NCBI GenBank assembly: GCA_947630435.1
Contig: CANRHO010000027.1
Span: 1-8,044 of the forward strand
DNA length: 8,044 bases
Direction of reading: 5' to 3'
DNA from: an uncultured Bacilli bacterium
Lineage (GTDB): Bacteria > Bacillota_I > Bacilli_A > RF39 > UBA660
Part shown: piece after piece, positions 1 to 4,465 of the stretch
Layout: each line of letters starts with the position of its first letter
Position numbering within the stretch: position 1 is the stretch's first letter
The notes under the pieces: generated by a model
Told to the model about the DNA's origin: nothing
What the model saw: the letters and a program-made list of their open reading frames with translations, nothing else
The model's database searches: none
Position numbers and translations under genes: made by a program

Positions 1-76
<76 letters not shown>

Positions 77-103
77 AGTTGATTTGTTTCTTAGAACAAA
101 CCA

Positions 104-132
104 ATTATAACTCAAAAATAACAATTATTCAA
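104..132 (-). promoter_or_regulatory. Candidate sigma-A promoter for tRNA-Arg
   Basis: On the minus strand a -35-like TTGAAT (132-127) is separated by 17 bases from a perfect -10 TATAAT (109-104). Transcription would start near 97, about 20 bases before the mature tRNA 5' end. The -35 overlaps the last codons of gerM. A short hairpin, roughly GGTTTGTT/AACAAATC (102-83), lies in the tRNA leader. It has no following T run, so it is not a convincing gerM terminator. Confidence 0.65.
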
Positions 133-1081
133 TGCTTTTTATCACACTTTTTGTAATTTCATTACCGTCTACCGTAAAAACTACTTCTTTTACATCATAA
201 TTATCTCTAACAGACAAAGAAATAGAATATATAACTTCCTCTAAAATACTTTTAGAATCTATATCATCAAATAAAAACTCATTAAAGTTTAATGTTAACA
301 CCTCATCTTTAAGCCCATAACTAATTAATTTAGTGTTATAGTTTAAAAAACTCATTAAATTAGTTTCATATATATGAGATGAGGTAAGTTCATCTATTAT
401 TATTTTTATCTTATCTCTATTATCATTATTCATTTTTGTTACTGGAACGTAGTAATATCCATTATTATTTTTATTTACATAATATATGGTAGTTGAATAA
501 ACGTTTTTATAACTAGTAACATCAAAACTTTTATTAATTCCATCTTTTCTTGACAAAGGAAAACTTATTATTTCATTAGTATTAGGAATAGTATCCAACG
601 TTTTACCATCTATATTTATATATACATATTTAATATTATTTATCGTTGTTAAATTATAGGTTAATGCCTCTAATGCTTTTACACTATTATTTTTTGTTAA
701 CTCTAAAAAATCATCAGATAAATCGATTGTTATATCATTTTCGTGTATTTTAACACTATTTATTTTTGTATCAGAAGGAAGTATACCTTTAAAACCATTC
801 GGTAATTTTTGTTCGTACTTATCTCCTATTATTAATAATTCAATTAACTTTTGAGCATAGTCTTCATCATCTTTTCCTTCTAAAACAACTTTTGTTCTAG
901 CCACATACCCATCTTTGTCAATTAGAAAAACCTCTTTTTTAGTGGCTGTTTTACTTGCTTTTACAATTTTTTCTTCTTCTAAAGAATACTCATGGCTCAT
1001 CGGAAATAAAAGGAGTAAAAGAAAAAGTAGTAACATTCCAGTCGTTCTGAAAATCTTGTTATAAGCAAATTTTCTAAGCAT
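125..1081 (-). CDS. gerM: GerM: protein with two GerMN domains, SpoIIQ-SpoIIIAH complex assembly
   Basis: This 318-aa protein has a basic N-terminus, one hydrophobic segment (about residues 15-28) and two tandem GerMN domains. Domain 1 spans about 50-165, with PNGF at 94-97, IDLSDDF at 119-125 and a final IDGKTL at 157-162. Domain 2 spans about 195-312, with LNFNEFL at 264-270 and VDGNEI at 304-309. Two GerMN domains are the known GerM architecture. In B. subtilis (about 366 aa) GerM is a lipoprotein made in the mother cell and needed to assemble the SpoIIIA-SpoIIQ complex between mother cell and forespore. Here the protein contains no cysteine at all, so it cannot be a lipoprotein and is probably held by an uncleaved anchor or secreted. 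The start is supported by GGAGG six bases upstream of the ATG. A sigma-E-like promoter precedes it. The family call is firm; the orthologous role is likely given spoIIIAH and gerE next door. Confidence 0.88.
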   Translation of the reverse strand: MLRKFAYNKIFRTTGMLLLFLLLLLFPMSHEYSLEEEKIVKASKTATKKEVFLIDKDGYVARTKVVLEGKDDEDYAQKLIELLIIGDKYEQKLPNGFKGILPSDTKINSVKIHENDITIDLSDDFLELTKNNSVKALEALTYNLTTINNIKYVYINIDGKTLDTIPNTNEIISFPLSRKDGINKSFDVTSYKNVYSTTIYYVNKNNNGYYYVPVTKMNNDNRDKIKIIIDELTSSHIYETNLMSFLNYNTKLISYGLKDEVLTLNFNEFLFDDIDSKSILEEVIYSISLSVRDNYDVKEVVFTVDGNEITKSVIKSIE

Positions 1082-1098
1082 AATAAACCTCCAGTATA

Positions 1099-1126
1099 AT
1101 AATATGAAAAAATCGCATTGATATGC
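1099..1126 (-). promoter_or_regulatory. Candidate sigma-E promoter for gerM
   Basis: The minus strand carries GCATATC (1126-1120), 13 bases, then CATATTAT (1106-1099). The B. subtilis sigma-E pattern is roughly GkATATT, 13-15 bases, CATACAnT, so the ATAT and CATA...T cores match while two weaker positions differ in each box. B. subtilis gerM is under sigma-E control. The -35 lies inside the gerE terminator stem-loop and the spacer includes its T run, so the same bases would serve both signals. The assignment is by eye in AT-rich DNA. Confidence 0.5.
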
Positions 1127-1132
1127 GATTTT
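1107..1132 (-). terminator. Rho-independent terminator of gerE
   Basis: A perfect inverted repeat has arms AAAATCGCAT (1132-1123) and ATGCGATTTT (1118-1109) around a 4-base loop, and ends in six Ts on the minus strand (1112-1107). It contains more G/C than its surroundings. The stem begins with the last two bases of the gerE TAA stop codon, so termination follows the coding region at once and separates gerE from gerM. Confidence 0.9.
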
Positions 1133-1337
1133 ATAACGTAATCTCTTTTAACTTTATAAGTTCAATTACCGCGCAAGCTCTTCCCTTCACTCCTAGTTTT
1201 TGCATTACGTTAGATATATGATTTCTGACTGTTTTTTCACTTATTCCTAATTTTTGTGCAATTTCTTTTGTAGTTTTATTAGTTATCAAATAATCAAAGA
1301 TTTCTTTTTCTCTTTTAGTAAGTATTGCCTTTCCCAT
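1131..1337 (-). CDS. gerE: GerE, late mother-cell sporulation transcription factor
   Basis: This 68-aa protein is essentially one LuxR/GerE-type helix-turn-helix. LTKREKEIF (6-14) starts the domain, TTKEIAQKLGISEKTVRNHI (22-41) is the HTH with its recognition helix, and VMQKLGVKGR (44-53) and AVIELIKL (56-63) close the dimerisation helix. Like B. subtilis GerE (74 aa) it has no receiver domain, and the recognition helix and following segment resemble that protein closely. GerE acts with sigma-K RNA polymerase in the mother cell, activating late coat genes and repressing earlier ones. The gene lies 80 bases after spoIIIAH, with a strong sigma-K promoter match and its own terminator, so it appears monocistronic. 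The ATG is preceded by a modest GGGGA site. The N-terminus is a few residues shorter than in Bacillus. Confidence 0.95.
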   Translation of the reverse strand: MGKAILTKREKEIFDYLITNKTTKEIAQKLGISEKTVRNHISNVMQKLGVKGRACAVIELIKLKEITL

Positions 1338-1387
1338 ATTTTCCCCACTTTCCTATAATAAGAGGTATTTTAATATTTTTTCTATAT

Positions 1388-1416
1388 TATTTTATGAGAA
1401 AGACGCAAAAAAGGTA
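1388..1416 (-). promoter_or_regulatory. Candidate sigma-K promoter for gerE
   Basis: The minus strand reads TACC (1416-1413), then CATAAAATA (1396-1388). There are 17 bases between the AC (1415-1414) and CATA. This matches the B. subtilis sigma-K pattern AC, about 17 bases, CATAnnnTA at every specified position. It begins directly after the spoIIIAH stop codon (1420-1418). Transcription would start near 1380, giving a leader of about 43 bases. B. subtilis gerE is itself sigma-K-dependent, which supports the reading. Confidence 0.7.
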
Positions 1417-1419
1417 CTT
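1408..1419. promoter_or_regulatory. Possible GerE-binding site over the gerE -35
   Basis: The plus strand AAAAAGGTACTT matches the B. subtilis GerE pattern RWWTRGGYNNYY at nine of ten specified positions; the mismatch is A for the fourth-position T. It covers the -35 of the putative sigma-K promoter, where bound GerE would be expected to block polymerase, so it could provide negative autoregulation. The pattern is degenerate and this was found by eye. Confidence 0.3.
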
Positions 1420-1924
1420 AGTTTTGAAACTTAACCGAAATATACATTTTACTTTCGTATTCTTCGTTAATTAATCTCATAACATTATTAGCAAGAGAAT
1501 AATCATGATTTTTTTTCTTAATGGTTACGCTTATATTATTACCATCAATTTTTATAAATGAATCAAGTTTTAATTCTTCTTTTATTTTTTTTTCTAATTC
1601 TTCTTCCTTTGCTTTTATTTCATTAATTTCTTTTAACCCATCATATGCGTTGTTTTTTTCTTCGGTCGATGATTCTTTATTTGTTAATATTTCATTATAT
1701 TCAGCTGCCAAAGCAGCACGTTCTTCATCTGCTTCAACCTGAAGTGCATTTAAACTATCAGTTTCATTTACCTTTACTTTTGCTGCTGAGGTGGTAGTTT
1801 TATTTGTATTATTTTTTGTTGTTGACGTTGTTAAAAGCTCACTTGGCATAGTAATGTAATACACACTTAATACTAATATTAGACTAAATAATGTTAAAAA
1901 CCATAATTTTTGTTTATTAATCAT
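1418..1924 (-). CDS. spoIIIAH: SpoIIIAH, mother-cell half of the SpoIIQ-SpoIIIAH channel
   Basis: This 168-aa protein has a short cytoplasmic start, one transmembrane helix (about 7-25), a Ser/Thr/Asn/Lys-rich linker (32-48), a charged helical region (about 58-120, including EADEERAALAAEYNEIL) and a C-terminal domain (120-168, FIKIDGNNISVTIKK ... YISVKF) of the ring-building YscJ/FliF-like type. This is the SpoIIIAH layout. The family protein spans the outer forespore membrane and binds SpoIIQ from the forespore, building the feeding-tube complex needed for late forespore gene expression. It is shorter than B. subtilis SpoIIIAH (about 218 aa), mostly in the linker. The ATG at 1924 was chosen because GGAGGG lies just upstream; a TTG four codons earlier overlaps that site. 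The gene stands alone: the preceding genes are soluble coiled-coil proteins, not spoIIIAA-AG. Confidence 0.9.
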   Translation of the reverse strand: MINKQKLWFLTLFSLILVLSVYYITMPSELLTTSTTKNNTNKTTTSAAKVKVNETDSLNALQVEADEERAALAAEYNEILTNKESSTEEKNNAYDGLKEINEIKAKEEELEKKIKEELKLDSFIKIDGNNISVTIKKKNHDYSLANNVMRLINEEYESKMYISVKFQN

Positions 1925-1929
1925 ATTAC

Positions 1930-1934
1930 CCTCC
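1930..1934 (-). promoter_or_regulatory. Ribosome-binding site that fixes the spoIIIAH start
   Basis: GGAGG (followed by G) on the minus strand ends five bases before the ATG at 1924-1922. The in-frame TTG at 1936-1934 overlaps this site and has no comparable site of its own, so the shorter 168-aa protein is the better call. Confidence 0.85.
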
Positions 1935-1949
1935 AAATCATTCTACTTA

Positions 1950-1978
1950 ACTATATGCAAAAATTTGGTTTTAATTAC
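1950..1978 (-). promoter_or_regulatory. Candidate sigma-E promoter for spoIIIAH
   Basis: On the minus strand CATATAGT (1957-1950) matches the sigma-E -10 CATACAnT at all but one position. A weaker -35-like GTAATTA (1978-1972) stands 14 bases upstream. It lies between the preceding terminator and the spoIIIAH ribosome-binding site, in the only 67-base gap available. The spoIIIA operon of B. subtilis is sigma-E-dependent, which agrees. Confidence 0.5.
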
Positions 1979-2005
1979 AAAAAAAGAATCATTAAGATTC
2001 TTTTT
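1979..2005 (-). terminator. Rho-independent terminator of the coiled-coil gene pair
   Basis: Minus-strand arms AAAAAGAATC (2005-1996) and GATTCTTTTT (1990-1981) form a perfect 10-base stem with a 5-base loop, followed by a run of seven Ts (1985-1979). The hairpin contains the last codons of the 445-aa gene, and its TAA stop (1994-1992) falls in the loop. It isolates spoIIIAH from upstream transcription. Confidence 0.85.
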
Positions 2006-3329
2006 CAGTATTCAAAATTGCATTAGCAAAAGGCATAACATCATTAATCTTCTTATCTAAATCTTTTTGTTTATTAGATAGTTCTATTTCTTTTTCGTTT
2101 AATTCTTGTTCGAAACTATCAAGTTCTTCTTTCTTTGATTTTGAACTTTCTATTAAATCATTAACAAACATTTGATCTTCTTCTAATTTAGACTTTTCCT
2201 CTTTGTATTTATCACGACGTTCATCAATCGCTTGTAAACGTTTAGTAAGTCTGTTTATCATTTCCTCTACTATTTCTCTTTCACTCAATTCAGAATCAAT
2301 TGTATCACTATCTTTTTCACTTACTATTGGTTCAACACTAATGTATGATGAATCATTTTTTTCTTCTTTATCAGGAACTGCAACAATTGGAGACTTTGCA
2401 ATTTTAAGAATTTCTTCAACATCATATGAACGTTTTTGGGGTTCAACTTCTTCTTTAATTTCGATTGGTTTAATAGGTTCTATATCAATTGGTTTTACAT
2501 CTTTATTTTCTTCTTCTAACGGTTTATCATCATCAATTAATGGTATTATAGGTGAAACATTATCAACCTTATCAGAAGGCTCCTCATTTATTTCTGGTAT
2601 TGATGGAATAACTGGAATGTCAATTTCTGGAGCAGAACTAACATCCGGGATAAATGGTTTGAAATCATTTTGTGAATCATTAGTATATGCATTTGAATCA
2701 TCAAAATCAATTGCGGTACTTAAAGCGGAAGATACCTCACTAACAAAATTATTCAAATATAAATTGCTTATTTGTTTAAGTGCATCATCAATTAAAGCAT
2801 AAAGCTCATGTTTGTATGAACTAAACAAATCATTCAAACTATTTTCATCAAAAGTTGTATTTTCTTTTAATTGCTTGATAAATTCACTTATCATTTGTTC
2901 AATATCAGCATTGGTATCGTTTTCATCAGTAAAATCTACCCTTTTTATCTTTACAATCTCTAAGTATTTATTATTTAAAAGATTATGTAGATTATTGGTA
3001 AATGAATCCTTTTCATCTTTATTAGTTATGCTAGTGTTTTCCAATTTATCATTTATCTTTTCGACAAATTGTTCGTTTACCATTTCAACACTTCTTAAAT
3101 CTTTAATTACGTAAGATTCAATAATTCTAGAAATTGGATTTACTAATTTATCTTTTGACTCAGTTAAAGTATTAGAAAAATCAGCTGTATAATTAGATAA
3201 TGTTACGATATCACCAACTAAAGAAGTGGTTTTTTCATCTATAGAACTATTTAAACTTCTTAAAATACTTCTATATTCATTATTGTTTTCACTTACGCGT
3301 TCTAATATATTACTTAATAATTTACTCAT
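1992..3329 (-). CDS. Coiled-coil protein of unknown function (second of a tandem pair)
   Basis: I do not recognise this 445-aa protein. It has no signal peptide, no membrane segment and no cysteine, so it is probably cytoplasmic. Residues 1-207 look helical, with an NPISRII motif at 64-70. Residues about 222-300 form a disordered Pro/Glu/Asp/Ile-rich linker with repeated IP, EP and KPI units. A short hydrophobic island, EEILKIAKSPIVAV (305-318), follows. Residues about 349-430 form a strongly charged coiled coil, ending in ELNEKEIEL (409-417) and VMPFANAILN (431-440). The last region and the NPI motif recur in the gene before it at matching spacing. The ATG overlaps the preceding gene by 8 bases, and GGAGGT inside that gene is its ribosome-binding site, so the pair is translationally coupled. 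Candidate roles are a scaffold or filament-like structural protein, possibly for sporulation given spoIIIAH next door; none is demonstrated. Confidence 0.85.
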   Translation of the reverse strand: MSKLLSNILERVSENNNEYRSILRSLNSSIDEKTTSLVGDIVTLSNYTADFSNTLTESKDKLVNPISRIIESYVIKDLRSVEMVNEQFVEKINDKLENTSITNKDEKDSFTNNLHNLLNNKYLEIVKIKRVDFTDENDTNADIEQMISEFIKQLKENTTFDENSLNDLFSSYKHELYALIDDALKQISNLYLNNFVSEVSSALSTAIDFDDSNAYTNDSQNDFKPFIPDVSSAPEIDIPVIPSIPEINEEPSDKVDNVSPIIPLIDDDKPLEEENKDVKPIDIEPIKPIEIKEEVEPQKRSYDVEEILKIAKSPIVAVPDKEEKNDSSYISVEPIVSEKDSDTIDSELSEREIVEEMINRLTKRLQAIDERRDKYKEEKSKLEEDQMFVNDLIESSKSKKEELDSFEQELNEKEIELSNKQKDLDKKINDVMPFANAILNTEKES

Positions 3330-4344
3330 TATTGTTACCTCCTTCAGTAGAAGAATCTTTAATTTTATTTAATCCTTTTATAAGAGGTCTCATGTTAAGA
3401 AAAATAACTTCTACCTCGGATAATCTAGAATTAAGTTCAACTTCTTTTGTGTTTAATTCCAATTTTCTTTGAGATAACTTGTTTTCTCTTTCAATGTTTG
3501 CTTCAATGTTTTTATTTGTATCGGTTAATCTTCTATCAACTTCTTTTTTCTCTTCTTCAAGTTTAGCTTCTTTTCTAGATAGTTTTTCTTCTTCAGTGTT
3601 CAAACTTAATATCATTTTATTAAATAAAGTCATATCATCATATTTGTTAAATTTATTATCAACGGTTGAATTTAAACTATTTTCATAAGCATCACTAACT
3701 TGTACTAAGGTATCATTACTTTCTTTCATATTATTAGCCTCTTTTCCCTCTTTATTTTCTAATTCATTGTTTAAAATATTTAAATATTCATTATCTGCAT
3801 TTTCAATCATCGTCTTCAAATCATCTTCTAATGATTTTTGTAAATTTATTACCAAATTATAAACTGAATTAACCAAAACGGAGTTCTCATTTATTTTTGG
3901 AACAACTTCTTTATCAATATATGACCTTATGGGATTTATTATTTCATCCAAGTTTAAATTCTCGGTCATATTAAGCTGGTTAGAAGACTTATTAACATTT
4001 AGCTCATTAATATAATTTTTATTTATATCTTCTTTAGAAACATTATTATTAACATAATCTTCAATAAATGTATCATTAGTTATTTGTAATGCTAAGGAAT
4101 CAATAAATAATTTCCTTTTAATCTTTTTTATAATAGGTGTTTTTATTAACTCACTAATTTTGCTCCTTAAAACTTCTTCACTATCCCATAAATTAATATC
4201 AATGGTTAAACTCATTAGTTCTTCAGAAAAACGATAGATTCTTGTATCTATAATCTCTTCTAGAGTTTTAGATATCATATTCTCATTTAGCGTGCTACAT
4301 TTTGTCAAAACACTATTTTTTATTCTTTCAATTGTACCTATCAC
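3322..4344 (-). CDS. Coiled-coil protein of unknown function (first of a tandem pair), GTG start
   Basis: I do not recognise this 340-aa protein. It lacks a signal peptide and membrane segments and has one cysteine near the start. Residues 1-115 are mixed helical with basic patches (IIKKIKRKLF, 71-80). A central helical part contains NPIRSYI (137-143) and a polar, Asn-rich region around 185-235. Residues about 239-312 form a charged coiled coil (KLSRKEAKLEEEKKEVDRRL), with ELNTKEVEL (296-304) and the tail FLNMRPLIKGLN (315-326). The tail resembles that of the next gene without gaps, which suggests paralogues. The start is a GTG at 4344, six bases after AGGAGG; the longer TTG reading from 4362 would run through that site. 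It has its own promoter-like sequence after the yfhO terminator, and its last codons hold the ribosome-binding site of the following gene. Confidence 0.82.
   Translation of the reverse strand: MIGTIERIKNSVLTKCSTLNENMISKTLEEIIDTRIYRFSEELMSLTIDINLWDSEEVLRSKISELIKTPIIKKIKRKLFIDSLALQITNDTFIEDYVNNNVSKEDINKNYINELNVNKSSNQLNMTENLNLDEIINPIRSYIDKEVVPKINENSVLVNSVYNLVINLQKSLEDDLKTMIENADNEYLNILNNELENKEGKEANNMKESNDTLVQVSDAYENSLNSTVDNKFNKYDDMTLFNKMILSLNTEEEKLSRKEAKLEEEKKEVDRRLTDTNKNIEANIERENKLSQRKLELNTKEVELNSRLSEVEVIFLNMRPLIKGLNKIKDSSTEGGNNNE
3337..3342 (-). promoter_or_regulatory. Ribosome-binding site of the 445-aa gene, inside the 340-aa gene
   Basis: GGAGGT on the minus strand stands seven bases before the ATG at 3329-3327 and encodes the Gly-Gly of the EGGNNNE tail of the upstream protein. 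The upstream TAA (3324-3322) lies just past the downstream ATG. This is a typical arrangement for translational coupling. Confidence 0.9.
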
Positions 4345-4350
4345 AACTAA

Positions 4351-4356
4351 CCTCCT
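4351..4356 (-). promoter_or_regulatory. Ribosome-binding site that fixes a GTG start
   Basis: AGGAGG on the minus strand is followed by six bases and then GTG (4344-4342). No ATG is placed as well. The site therefore decides the start of the 340-aa protein. Confidence 0.85.
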
Positions 4357-4368
4357 TTGCAACCCCTT

Positions 4369-4406
4369 TAATATGAGTTTCAGCGTCTTTAACTATTCTC
4401 ATATTA
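4369..4406. repeat. Inverted repeat overlapping the promoter of the coiled-coil pair
   Basis: TAATATGAG (4369-4377) and CTCATATTA (4398-4406) on the plus strand are perfect 9-base inverted copies separated by 20 bases. The right copy overlaps the putative -10 (4403-4408), and the rest covers the expected start of transcription and early leader. A looping or two-site operator is possible; a chance AT-rich match cannot be excluded. Confidence 0.5.
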
Positions 4407-4429
4407 TAACTAATAACATTCTATCACAA
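4403..4429 (-). promoter_or_regulatory. Candidate sigma-A promoter of the coiled-coil gene pair
   Basis: A perfect -10 TATAAT (4408-4403) lies on the minus strand. The best -35 is TTGTGA (4429-4424), with a rather short 15-base spacer. The predicted start near 4396 leaves a leader of about 50 bases. No sigma-E or sigma-K -10 was seen in this gap, so the pair looks vegetatively expressed rather than strictly sporulation-controlled. Confidence 0.5.
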
Positions 4430-4465
4430 AAAAAGATAAATTTAAACAATAAATTTATCTTTTTT
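4428..4465 (-). terminator. Rho-independent terminator of yfhO
   Basis: A long, nearly all-AT perfect inverted repeat has arms at 4429-4444 and 4450-4465 around a 5-base loop, with the core GATAAATTTA/TAAATTTATC. A run of seven Ts follows on the minus strand (4434-4428). The yfhO stop (4444-4442) sits at the top of the stem. As the T runs are symmetric it could in principle work in both directions. Confidence 0.8.

Noticed and set aside
81..103. Hairpin after gerM as a terminator
   Set aside because: The arms contain a wobble pair and no T run follows on the minus strand; it falls in the tRNA leader downstream of a good promoter.
1141..1337. gerE as a fragment of a longer LuxR-type response regulator
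   Set aside because: True GerE is a stand-alone HTH protein of about this size, and this one has its own promoter, start and terminator, with no receiver domain remnants upstream.
2203..2802. Plus-strand open frame of 199 codons, serine- and isoleucine-rich
   Set aside because: It lies wholly opposite the 445-aa gene, whose Glu/Asp/Lys-rich codons create open antisense frames. It has no family resemblance, and the minus-strand gene has a strong ribosome-binding site and terminator.
2812..3114. Plus-strand 100-codon hydrophobic frame
   Set aside because: It is the antisense shadow of the same coiled-coil gene; its composition is what reverse-reading of polar AT-rich codons gives. The other plus-strand frames at 1521-1742, 3479-3688, 4292-4507 and 7094-7297 were rejected for the same reason.
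1992..4344. The coiled-coil pair as divergent SpoIIIAF/SpoIIIAG upstream of spoIIIAH
   Set aside because: Those proteins are membrane-anchored with ring-building domains. These two have no membrane segment, are much longer and are cut off from spoIIIAH by a terminator.
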